Shown: positions 34,564 through 41,533 of the stretch, in pieces | Layout of the letters: each line of letters opens with the position of its first letter | How positions within the stretch are numbered: the first letter of the stretch is position 1 | DNA from: CAYNLK01 sp964398055 | GTDB lineage: Bacteria > Chloroflexota > Anaerolineae > 4572-78 > J111 | Assembly: GCA_964398055.1 (NCBI GenBank) | Contig: CAYNLK010000010.1 | Span: forward strand, 108,816 to 172,815 | Direction of reading: 5' to 3' | DNA length: 64,000 nucleotides | Program-made: the position numbers and the translations under genes | The notes under the pieces: generated by a model | Told to the model about the DNA's origin: nothing | Seen by the model: the letters and a program-made list of their open reading frames with translations, nothing else | Database searches by the model: none

Positions 34564-35037
34564 ATGGTATCCCCAAACAAAGCCGAGGCTTTCCAGCTCT
34601 ATCCCATCGGTTCGGTACGTAACTCCGGGGAGAGTTTCTCTGTGGAGATTGCCGCCCCTTTTCGACCGGCGCTGAAGCAGCTTGATCAATTCAGCCACGT
34701 CATCGTGCTGTGGTGGGCGGATCAGCACGACAACGAGCAAAGTCGCAGCCTGTTGCAGACCAGGCCGCCCTACGCCGAAGACCAACTGACCGGAGTGTTC
34801 GCCTGCCGGGCGCCATATCGGCCCAACCCCATTGCCACCACTGTGTGCAGGATCATAGAGATCGATGAGGAGCAGGGACTGGTGCGGCTGGAATATATCG
34901 ACGCCGACGACGGCACGCCCGTGGTCGATCTCAAAGCCTACTTCCCGGTGTCGGACCGGGTGAAGAACGCCCAAATCCCGGCCTGGCTATCCCACTGGCC
35001 CGAGTGGCTGGAGGAGGCATATAAGCTGGCCTTTTAA
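34564..35037 (+). CDS. trmO: TrmO-like tRNA (t6A37) N6-methyltransferase
   Basis: A 157-residue protein of the TrmO/VirR (UPF0066) family: YPIGSVRNS near the N-terminus, HVIVLWWADQHD, GVFACRAPYRPNPIATTVCRI, and VDLKAYFPVSD. TrmO methylates t6A37 in some tRNAs using SAM. Compared with E. coli TrmO (about 235) it lacks the C-terminal extension, as many bacterial and archaeal members do. GGAGG lies 7 bp before ATG 34564. Confidence 0.85.
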   Translation: MVSPNKAEAFQLYPIGSVRNSGESFSVEIAAPFRPALKQLDQFSHVIVLWWADQHDNEQSRSLLQTRPPYAEDQLTGVFACRAPYRPNPIATTVCRIIEIDEEQGLVRLEYIDADDGTPVVDLKAYFPVSDRVKNAQIPAWLSHWPEWLEEAYKLAF

Positions 35038-35054
35038 AAAATCGGTTCTATTGT

Positions 35055-35086
35055 AAGTGACCGGCACTTTGAAAGTGCCGGTCACT
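35055..35086. repeat. REP-like palindrome copy 1
   Basis: A near-perfect palindrome: AAGTGACCGGCACTTT then its reverse complement, just after the trmO stop. It probably also acts as a hairpin in RNA. Confidence 0.8.
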
Positions 35087-35107
35087 TGTTTGTGTTTGTG
35101 TATTTGT

Positions 35108-35140
35108 AAGTGACCGGCCCTTTAAAAAGCGCCGGTCATT
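35108..35140. repeat. REP-like palindrome copy 2
   Basis: A diverged copy of the same family (AAGTGACCGGCCCTTT paired with AAAGCGCCGGTCATTT), 22 bp after copy 1 in the same orientation-symmetric form. Confidence 0.75.
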
Positions 35141-35196
35141 TGTTCTTGAGATGAGCCATTTGGTTTATAATAAGAACAAAAATCGAGGCAAACAGT

Positions 35197-35697
35197 ATGG
35201 AACCAACCATCATTGAGCGGGGTCAGATTATGCTGATCGGCTTCAGCTTTTTTGGCGACCCGTTTCAGGCAAGCAGTGAGTGGACGGAAGAGAACGAAAT
35301 TGGCCGGCTATGGAATCGCCTGATGGCTTATCTGGCTGAGCGCGGCGATTCGCTCAAGCATCTCAAGCCGGATGTGGGCTATGAACTCCACGTTGAACAC
35401 CCTGAGACCGCGGCCAAAGGCCACTTTGAAGTCTTTGTCGGGCTGGAAATCGAGAGGCTAGAGGCGGCGCCGGTGGAACTGCTGCTGAAAATATTACCGG
35501 CAACCCAGTACGCCGTCTTCACCCTGCGCGGCCAGCAGATCAACAGCGATTGGCCCCGTTATATCTATCAGGAATGGCTGCCCGGCTCGGGCTACCAGGC
35601 GGCCTATCCTTACAATTTTCAATATTATGATCAACGTTTCAAAGGGCTTGACCGGCTGGACGAGTCGGAAATAGACGTGTACGTGCCGATTAGCTGA
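35197..35697 (+). CDS. GyrI-like/effector-binding domain protein
   Basis: A 166-residue protein matching the GyrI-like small-molecule-binding (SHS2/Rob C-terminal) fold: N-terminal LIGFSFFGDPF, middle GYELHVEHPE, AAKGHFEVFVGLEI, and the terminal pattern YAVFTLRGQ...YIYQEWLPGSGY...EIDVYVPIS. It lacks the AraC helix-turn-helix, but the next gene has one joined to the same fold. The two are 9 bp apart and may work together. A TATAAT box lies at about 35167. Confidence 0.8.
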   Translation: MEPTIIERGQIMLIGFSFFGDPFQASSEWTEENEIGRLWNRLMAYLAERGDSLKHLKPDVGYELHVEHPETAAKGHFEVFVGLEIERLEAAPVELLLKILPATQYAVFTLRGQQINSDWPRYIYQEWLPGSGYQAAYPYNFQYYDQRFKGLDRLDESEIDVYVPIS

Positions 35698-35706
35698 ACG
35701 CCGCCG

Positions 35707-36555
35707 ATGTCGAATATCACAACTATGGTTCAGGCGGTCGAATTCATTGAAGATCATCTCAAAGCGGAGATCACTGTGGCGGCCATGGCCCAGGCAGTCG
35801 GTTATTCCCTCTACCATTTCTGCCGCACCTTTAGCGCCGTCTGCCACCACACGCCGTATGATTACCTGATGCGCCGGCGGCTAACGGAGGCGGCCCGGGC
35901 GCTGCTGGCCAGCGATCAGAAGATCATCGACATTGCCGGCGAGTACCAATTCAACAGCCCCGAAACCTTTGCCCGCGCCTTCAAACGGATGTTTGCCACC
36001 CAGCCGCAGCAGTGGCGCAAGGCCGGCCGTCTCGATCGACATCGCTTGCGTTCCAGGCTAACCCTGGCCCATTTGGAGCACCTGCACCAGGGGAGTTACC
36101 TCAAACCGGTGGTAGTAGAAAAAGCGGGCCTTGAGATCGCCGGGGTGATGAGCCTGATTCGAACTGACCCGGCCGTGATAGGTCAACTGTGGGCCATGCT
36201 CGCTCAAGAATTAACCAGCCTTGATCTTGGCGGCAACTTCTACGGCCTGGCCTGGTACCCGCCGGACTGGGAACAGAGCGGTTATTTTTACCTGGCCGGG
36301 ATTGAAAAAGGTTCGCTGAAGGTGGCCGGTTCTGCCCTGGTGGTCAAAGAGATGCCGCCGTTGACCTATGCCCGGTTTATCCACCGGGGAGATTGGGGCG
36401 ATCTGCCGCTAACGCAGGATTACATCTACCAGACCTGGCTGCCGCAATCGAGACGGCGCCTGGCCTATCCGATGGAAATTCACTATTTTGGGTCGACTTT
36501 GGGGAATTGGGTGGAGGAGCAGGGGGAATGGGAGATTTATCTGCCCGTCAAGTGA
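35707..36555 (+). CDS. AraC-family regulator with GyrI-like effector domain
   Basis: A 282-residue Rob/SoxS-type regulator. Two helix-turn-helix motifs occupy residues 5-105 (AAMAQAVGYSLYHFCRTFSAV and IIDIAGEYQFNSPETFARAF). The C-terminal 160 residues form a GyrI-like ligand-binding domain ending in WEIYLPVK. It has the Rob arrangement and likely binds a small drug-like or lipid effector. Its stop codon TGA lies within a REP-like palindrome. Confidence 0.92.
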   Translation: MSNITTMVQAVEFIEDHLKAEITVAAMAQAVGYSLYHFCRTFSAVCHHTPYDYLMRRRLTEAARALLASDQKIIDIAGEYQFNSPETFARAFKRMFATQPQQWRKAGRLDRHRLRSRLTLAHLEHLHQGSYLKPVVVEKAGLEIAGVMSLIRTDPAVIGQLWAMLAQELTSLDLGGNFYGLAWYPPDWEQSGYFYLAGIEKGSLKVAGSALVVKEMPPLTYARFIHRGDWGDLPLTQDYIYQTWLPQSRRRLAYPMEIHYFGSTLGNWVEEQGEWEIYLPVK

Positions 36556-36619
36556 CCGGCGCTTTGGATTGAAGAGACCGGCACTTTGGAAGTGCCGGTC
36601 TCTTTCATACCGGTCACTT
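36550..36619. repeat. Nested REP-like palindromes at two convergent stop codons (copy 3)
   Basis: An outer pair AAGTGACCGG (36550-36559) and CCGGTCACTT (36610-36619) surrounds an inner palindrome AGAGACCGGCACTT (from 36573) with AAGTGCCGGTCTCT (to 36603). The outer arms hold the TGA stop of the AraC gene (plus) and the TGA stop of the LarC2-like gene (minus). It probably also acts as a bidirectional hairpin. Confidence 0.8.
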
Positions 36620-37147
36620 CTTATCCGCCGGGGGCGCGGCTTCAACCACAATGTTATGGCGATGGGGGGCGTATTGTTCGAGAGCGGCCAGTTCGGCGCG
36701 AGCCTTTAATTCCAGGAAGGGGATGTGGCAGCCCCGGCGGCGCAGTTCCCGGCAGGCCGCTTCGACGTGGCGGTATTCGGCCCGGGCCGAGGTGATATCG
36801 CCTTTTTCGTCAACGATCAATTTGACGTCGATGATGGCCTCACAAACGGGGGGCAGGTCCTCCTCAGCCTGAATAGACAGCCGGACCGGTTGGATCACGT
36901 AATCATAGCGGCGATGTTGATTCTCCAGAACACGCATGCCCAGGCTACCGACCTCCAGCGCCAGAAAGTCGGCAATCGGGTCCAGGCGCTCCTCGTCGGT
37001 ATCGATCAGGAATAAATAGCCCAGCCGCCCCTTTTTGGTTAGCGCCTGGATACAGTGGACGTTCCTGGCCCCTAGCTCCAGAATATTATCGATGATGTAG
37101 GGCAGGATGTCGCCGGCAATGTTGTCGACATTTACCATAGCTAACAT
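36614..37147 (-). CDS. LarC C-terminal-domain-like protein (stand-alone LarC2)
   Basis: A 177-residue protein similar in pattern to the C-terminal half of LarC, which makes the nickel-pincer cofactor: MVNVDNIAGDILPYIIDNILELGARNV resembles the LarC2 start, and LTKKGRLGYLFLIDTDEERLDPI, then LEVGSLGMRV resemble its core. The LarC1 half is absent here. Stand-alone LarC2 exists in some species by frameshift, so a partner could be elsewhere. The last 40 residues are basic and unfamiliar. ATG 37147 is chosen because of a GAGG 8 bp upstream. Confidence 0.55.
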   Translation of the reverse strand: MLAMVNVDNIAGDILPYIIDNILELGARNVHCIQALTKKGRLGYLFLIDTDEERLDPIADFLALEVGSLGMRVLENQHRRYDYVIQPVRLSIQAEEDLPPVCEAIIDVKLIVDEKGDITSARAEYRHVEAACRELRRRGCHIPFLELKARAELAALEQYAPHRHNIVVEAAPPADKK

Positions 37148-37172
37148 TGAGGTTATCCTCAAAAGAAACTGG

Positions 37173-37207
37173 CAGGTGACCGGCACTTTAGAAGTGCCGG
37201 TCACCTG
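37173..37207. repeat. REP-like palindrome copy 4
   Basis: A perfect 16-bp stem: CAGGTGACCGGCACTT, TAG, then its exact reverse complement. It lies 25 bp upstream of the LarC2-like start codon. Confidence 0.85.
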
Positions 37208-37231
37208 ACTGACCAACAGTTGACCGGCAAA

Positions 37232-37301
37232 TGACCGGCGCTATTTTCTCGTTCCCAAACTGAGTTTGGGAACGAGAAAACTCGAGAAAAAGCGCCGGTC
37301 A
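37232..37301. repeat. Nested palindromes: a second palindrome inside a REP-like one (copy 5)
   Basis: Outer arms TGACCGGCGCT (37232-37242) and AGCGCCGGTCA (37291-37301) are separated by an unrelated perfect palindrome with 17-bp arms at 37244-37280 (right arm GTTTGGGAACGAGAAAA). The inner palindrome appears to have been inserted at the loop of the outer one. Confidence 0.85.
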
Positions 37302-37311
37302 CCTAAACTGG

Positions 37312-37944
37312 CTAGGCCCAGTCGCGCATCATTCTGGCGGCCAGCCGGGCCACTTCGCGAGCCTTCTCCTTGGCCCCGGGAATGGTGCGGGTCTGGTCGG
37401 CTACCCGTTCCACTTCCTTGCCGGCTTCTTGCCAATCCATCAAGCCCATCGCCGCAACTACGGCCGCGGGCACCACCACATTGATGATGGAGTGACCCAC
37501 ATACTGCATCTCCTGGATGGCCGCGGCGGCCAACATGATGGGGAAGTTCAATTCAGCTTTCTTGTTCAACACCGCATCGGGGATGACCTTGTGGGCCAGC
37601 CCTTCAAAGCGGTGGGTTTGGCCGTTAACGCTCACCTCCACGTCAATGTCGGCGTCAAAGCTCCAATAGGTTTCCACAAAGCCGCCGCTGCGCCGGGCTG
37701 CCCCGGCCATCTTCAGGAACTTGACCTTGATATCCTGGTTGAACATGGCGCTGAAGCCGCCGGAAGCGTTGGCCTCCACCTTGGCCTGGCGCTCCTGCTC
37801 AAAGTCGTGGATGATATCGGCCAGGGGACGGCCCGCTTTGAGACCGTCGTAAGTGCGCTTGGCCCGGTCGTAAATGGCTTTGGCCCGAACGCTGCCGGTA
37901 GCCAGGATCAGGGTCTTGGTGACCGGTCCGCGGCGAACCTGCTC
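37312..37944 (-). pseudogene. 5'-truncated gene of unknown function behind a transposase remnant
   Basis: The frame is open from directly after the transposase-remnant stop (37945-37947) to TAG at 37312, 210 codons. It is protein-like throughout (ILATGSVRAKAIYDRAKRTYD, then IPDAVLNKKAELNFPIM and VVVPAAVVAAMGL), yet the first 55 codons contain no ATG, GTG or TTG; the first GTG is at 37779. I do not recognise the family. The simplest reading is that recombination with a RAYT gene removed the original start. A shortened product from GTG 37779 (155 residues) remains possible. Confidence 0.55.
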
Positions 37945-38152
37945 TTACAAGGAACTCAAATATTGCTCCAACTCGTCCGGCAAACGCCGGGAGACCAGAT
38001 AGTCCTGCACAAAGCGCCGGTATTGGTCACGGTCGGGGAAAAGGCCGTCGACAAAAGCGCGATCAATCAGAGTACCCGGCCGGGCCTCGATCCACTCCAG
38101 GTAGTTGGAATAGGGCCACTTGTCCGGGCTGGAGGTTAGACCACTTGCGCAC
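37945..38152 (-). pseudogene. REP-associated tyrosine transposase (RAYT/Y1_Tnp), C-terminal remnant
   Basis: About 65 residues resemble the C-terminus of IS200-like Y1 transposases of the RAYT group: GLTSSPDKWPYSNYLEWI, then GTLIDRAFVDGLF and YRRFVQDYL. The catalytic HUH and Tyr parts are missing. It is joined out of frame, within about 15 bp, to a short start-like segment at 38141-38170. RAYTs recognise REP palindromes, and many REP-like palindromes surround this locus. Confidence 0.65.
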
Positions 38153-38170
38153 AAATTCCTGGGGGGTCAT
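38141..38170 (-). pseudogene. Ten-codon 5' stub resembling a DNA methyltransferase start
   Basis: ATG at 38170 with AAGAGG 7-8 bp upstream begins MTPQEFVRKW. This matches what I recall as a common N-terminus of large MmeI-like/class I SAM-dependent DNA methyltransferases. The frame then runs into the transposase remnant in a different frame. Ten residues are too few for certainty. Confidence 0.3.
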
Positions 38171-38200
38171 ACAGGGCCTCTTGGTTGCTATTTTGTCACG

Positions 38201-38260
38201 CAACCGGCACTTTGGAAGCGCCATCAGGTGACCGGCACTTTGGAAGCGCCGGTCACCTGA
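38201..38260. repeat. REP-like palindrome copies 6a (half) and 6b
   Basis: A half copy CAACCGGCACTTTGGAAGCG at 38201-38220 is followed by a complete one at 38224-38260 with arms TCAGGTGACCGGC and GCCGGTCACCTGA. Confidence 0.8.
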
Positions 38261-38313
38261 TCTCTCAATGATAATAAAACTGAACCAAGGATTTGCCAAC
38301 ATAGGGGTAATTT

Positions 38314-38533
38314 AGTCGTATTCTTGCTACCGGACACTTTTTTATGAAAAGGCCAAATCAGTTACACAGAGGGAGCGGAGGAGGCACAAAGCTACACTGA
38401 GATATTGAAGAGTGGTATTAATTTATTAATTTAATCTCAAAAACCGTTTTTCTCATCAATTCTCTGTGAACCTCGGCGAAATCTCTGTGAAACTCTGTGT
38501 TCCTCAAAAAGTGTCCGGTAGTGAAGTCGTATT
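38314..38533. mobile_element. MITE-like element with 16-bp terminal inverted repeats
   Basis: The inverted repeat TACCGGACACTTTTT (38328-38342) and its exact reverse complement (38506-38520) bound 193 bp; one more base pair extends both ends to 38327 and 38521. The 9-bp direct repeat AGTCGTATT occurs at 38314-38322 and 38525-38533, as expected of a target duplication, with 4 unpaired bases between each direct repeat and the inverted repeat. The interior is AT-rich, holds no gene, and has CTCTGTGAA-type words near the right end. Confidence 0.6.
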
Positions 38534-38674
38534 GGGATCATATGCGTCTCTTATGCGTCTCGTATGTGAGTCATATGAAAGTGTTATAGGACACGGCGGC
38601 GATAGACCGATTTATGAAGGAAATGCCTCTATTGTCATATAACATAATATAGCCACGGCTCAAACCGGAACCAA

Positions 38675-38709
38675 GGGACCGCCCGGCGCTTTGGAAACGC
38701 CGGTCACCG
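38675..38709. repeat. REP-like palindrome copy 7 (degenerate)
   Basis: GGGACCGCCCGGCGCTTTGG is followed by AAACGCCGGTCACC; the left arm carries an insertion and mismatches. Confidence 0.6.
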
Positions 38710-38714
38710 TTGGC

Positions 38715-38880
38715 AAAAATGACCAAAAAGTGTAAGGGTCAATAACATTTTGAACACCGGGGAAAAATGTATACCACTGGAGTCGAGGCTTCAGCCGGTT
38801 CCAGGGCTAAATTACCGGCTAAAGCCTCGACTCCAACTGTTCAATATCATCCTGACCCCTACAAAAAATGACCAAAAAGT
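38715..38880. repeat. 17-bp direct repeats enclosing a long hairpin
   Basis: AAAATGACCAAAAAGT occurs near 38716-38731 and again at 38865-38880. Between them, TGGAGTCGAGGCTT and following bases (38778-38799) are the reverse complement of 38814-38835, with one mismatch in 22 and a 14-nt loop. Confidence 0.7.
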
Positions 38881-38976
38881 AACATCGAATTGGGTTTGAA
38901 AAATTTTGATTTCCGGCTAGAATATTTATTACTTGGCGACTAAACGGAACAAAACAAGAGTTTGGCTGACCGGCAT

Positions 38977-39010
38977 CAGGTGACCGCCACTTTTGAAGTG
39001 CCGGTCACGG
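38977..39010. repeat. REP-like palindrome copy 8
   Basis: CAGGTGACCGCCACTTT and its near reverse complement GAAGTGCCGGTCACGG, one mismatch in the GCC/GGC position; preceded by a half copy GCTGACCGGCATCAG. Confidence 0.75.
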
Positions 39011-39323
39011 GGAAGATCGTTCCAATAGAAACCGAGCGTCCTTGTAGGTTCTGCCTCAACCTTCCTCCTAAACTCTCACCGAAATCCGGGTACGTGTCAG
39101 GACGCCATCTGACACAACGGCGTGTCTCAACTCACTTGACATACCAGGCCCAGGTTTCAACCACGAGATTCAGTGCCACAGCAACAATTGAATAGGGATG
39201 GGTTTTGGCTTTCAGTGGTCATACTTAAGTTATATGTAAATGGTCTCATTTGGTTGTTTTGGCTAAACGGCTCAAAGGAATTAATGGTTAGTGCAACGTC
39301 AATCGTTGCCAGGAGGAGATACT

Positions 39324-41426
39324 ATGCCATTGACAGACGGAGCCTCTCTGCTCAATTTGTTGGGCGAGATGCAAGATCAGAAACAATTTCAAGCGTTGAA
39401 CTGGCGCGGCACCTTTCAAGATTATTTGGATATGGTGGCGAAGAACCCCAAAGTAACCCGCAATGCCTTTCAACGGCTCTACGATATGATCATGAGCTAC
39501 GGCGTCGAAGAGTTTGAGGACGCCAAAAAGAAGCTCATCCGCTACAAATTCTTTAGCGACCCCAGCTTTGACAGCGACGATGCCATCTTCGGGTTGGAGA
39601 TCCCCCTGATGCGGCTGGTCAACTTTTTCAAAGCGGCGGCCCAGGGTTACGGCACCGAAAAGCGGGTGCTGTTATTACACGGGCCGGTCGGTTCGTCAAA
39701 GAGCACCATTGTCCGCCGCCTGAAACGAGGCCTGGAGCATTACAGCCGCACCGACGCCGGGGCCATGTATACCTTTAGCTGGTTTATGGGCGACCTGCCG
39801 GAAGACGGCAAATTGCCTGATCCCTCCAAAATGGTCGGGGTGCGAGAAGGGCTGGAGCCGGAATGGGAACCGTGCCCGATGCACGAGGAGCCGCTCCACC
39901 TGGTGCCGCCTGAGATGCGGGAGCAGTTGTTGGCGCGGCTCAATGAAGGCTGGCCGGCCGAAGAACAGATCCGTCTCAGCGGCGATCTGTGCCCGGCCTG
40001 CCGCTACCATTACCGGGAGCTGATGCGCCGCTACGACGGTGACTGGACCCGGATGATCCGCCACGTGCAGGTGCGCCGGTTGGTGTTCAGCGAGCAGGAC
40101 CGGATCGGGATTGGCACATTCCAGCCTAAAGACGAGAAGAACCAGGATTCGACCGAGCTGACCGGCGACATCAACTACCGCAAGATTGCCATCTACGGCA
40201 GCGACAGCGACCCGCGGGCTTTTAACTTTGACGGCGAGTTCAACATCGCCAACCGGGGCATCATCGAATTCATCGAGATGCTCAAGCTGGATGTGGCCTT
40301 TCTGTACGACTTGCTGGGGGCCAGCCAGGAGCACAAGATCAAGTCCAAAAAGTTTGCCCAAACCGATATCGACGAGGTCATCATTGGCCACACCAACGAG
40401 CCGGAGTATCGCCGCCTGGAAAATAACGAGTTCATGGAGGCGCTCAAGGATCGCACCGTCCGCATCGACGTGCCGTACATTACCAAGCTCAAGCACGAGA
40501 TCAAGATTTACGAGCGAGATTTCAACCACAAAAAGGTGCCGGTCCATATTGCCCCCCACACGTTGGAGATGGCGGCCATGTGGGCCGTGCTGAGCCGGCT
40601 GGAAGAGCCGAAAAAGGCCAACCTGACCCTGCTGCAAAAGCTCAAGCTGTACGACGGCAAGACGCTGCCCGGCTTCACCGAGGATAACGTGAAAGAGCTG
40701 CACAAAGAGGCCCAACGGGAAGGCATGGCCGGCATCAGCCCCCGCTACGTGCAGGACAAGATCAGCAACGCCCTGGTCAAGTACCAGGAAAACGGTTACA
40801 TCAACCCGTTTATGGTGCTCAACGAGCTGGAGTCGGGCTTAAAGAACCATGCCCTGATCACCAACGAGGAAGACCGGCAGCACTACCGCGACCTGCTGGC
40901 CGTGGTTAAAGATGAGTACACCGAAATCGTTAAGAACGAAGTGCAGCGGGCCATCAGCGCCGACGAGGAAGCCATCAAGCGGCTGTGCGCCAACTACATC
41001 GACAACGTTAAAGCCTATACCCAGCGAGAGAAGGTGATCAACAAGTTCACCGGCCAGGCCGAGGAGCCGGACGAGCGGCTGATGCGCAGCATCGAGAAGA
41101 AGATCGACATCCCGGACAGCCGCAAGGATGATTTCCGCCGCGAGATCATGAACTACATCGGCGCCCTGGCTATCGAGGGCAAGACCTTTGACTATCGCAC
41201 CAACGAACGGTTGCACAAAGCCCTGGAGCTGAAGCTGTTTGAGGATCAGAAAGACAGCATCAAGCTGACCTCGCTGGTGAGCCAGGTGATCGATAAAGAG
41301 ACGCAAGACAAGATCGACGTGGTCAAGGCCCGGTTGGTGAAGAACTTTGGCTACAATGAGCAAAGCGCCACCGACGTGCTGAACTATGTGGCCAGTATCT
41401 TTGCCCGGGGCGAAGCGACGGAATAG
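39324..41426 (+). CDS. prkA: PrkA-family serine protein kinase (YeaG-like)
   Basis: A 700-residue PrkA. The N-terminal AAA domain has Walker A GPVGSSKST at 120-128, and the domain continues through GDINYRKIAIYGSDSDPRAF and IGHTNEPEYRRL; the C-terminal PrkA domain includes YINPFMVLNELE and RLMRSIEKKI. PrkA/YeaG acts in stress and stationary-phase or sporulation responses; some members are proteases rather than kinases. ATG 39324 follows GGAGGAG by 7 bp. It is the first gene of the conserved prkA-yeaH-spoVR cluster. The stop TAG lies inside the first unit of a heptamer array. Confidence 0.95.
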   Translation: MPLTDGASLLNLLGEMQDQKQFQALNWRGTFQDYLDMVAKNPKVTRNAFQRLYDMIMSYGVEEFEDAKKKLIRYKFFSDPSFDSDDAIFGLEIPLMRLVNFFKAAAQGYGTEKRVLLLHGPVGSSKSTIVRRLKRGLEHYSRTDAGAMYTFSWFMGDLPEDGKLPDPSKMVGVREGLEPEWEPCPMHEEPLHLVPPEMREQLLARLNEGWPAEEQIRLSGDLCPACRYHYRELMRRYDGDWTRMIRHVQVRRLVFSEQDRIGIGTFQPKDEKNQDSTELTGDINYRKIAIYGSDSDPRAFNFDGEFNIANRGIIEFIEMLKLDVAFLYDLLGASQEHKIKSKKFAQTDIDEVIIGHTNEPEYRRLENNEFMEALKDRTVRIDVPYITKLKHEIKIYERDFNHKKVPVHIAPHTLEMAAMWAVLSRLEEPKKANLTLLQKLKLYDGKTLPGFTEDNVKELHKEAQREGMAGISPRYVQDKISNALVKYQENGYINPFMVLNELESGLKNHALITNEEDRQHYRDLLAVVKDEYTEIVKNEVQRAISADEEAIKRLCANYIDNVKAYTQREKVINKFTGQAEEPDERLMRSIEKKIDIPDSRKDDFRREIMNYIGALAIEGKTFDYRTNERLHKALELKLFEDQKDSIKLTSLVSQVIDKETQDKIDVVKARLVKNFGYNEQSATDVLNYVASIFARGEATE

Positions 41427-41527
41427 CGAATGGCGAATAGCGGATGGCGAATGAACAGCAGGTGTTAGCCACTATTCGCCCATTCGCAAATTCGCCATTC
41501 GCAGATTCGCCCATTCGCAAATTCTAG
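41421..41527. repeat. GAATGGC heptamer array with inverted arm
   Basis: Units GAATAGC, GAATGGC, GAATAGC, GGATGGC and GAATGAA run in phase from 41421, the first containing the prkA stop TAG (41424-41426). From about 41470 reverse-complement units ATTCGCC/ATTCGCA are repeated to 41524. The arms can pair into a long hairpin just before yeaH. Confidence 0.85.
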
Positions 41528-41533
41528 GGATCA

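Larger units (their letters stand above)
38261..39323. other. 1-kb gene-free region packed with mobile-element debris
   Basis: No credible gene. It contains a MITE-like element (38314-38533), REP-like copies 7 and 8, a 22-bp-arm hairpin (38778-38835) inside a pair of 17-bp direct repeats (38715 and 38864), and CACAGAG-type words. The last 40 bp hold the prkA leader with the GGAGGAG ribosome site. Confidence 0.6.

Noticed and set aside
38962..39195. 77-codon open frame in the repeat region before prkA
   Set aside because: It begins inside a REP-like palindrome, has no ribosome site and does not read like a protein.
39696..40715. 339-codon open frame antisense to prkA
   Set aside because: prkA is certain over this span; the antisense product resembles no protein and has no start signals.
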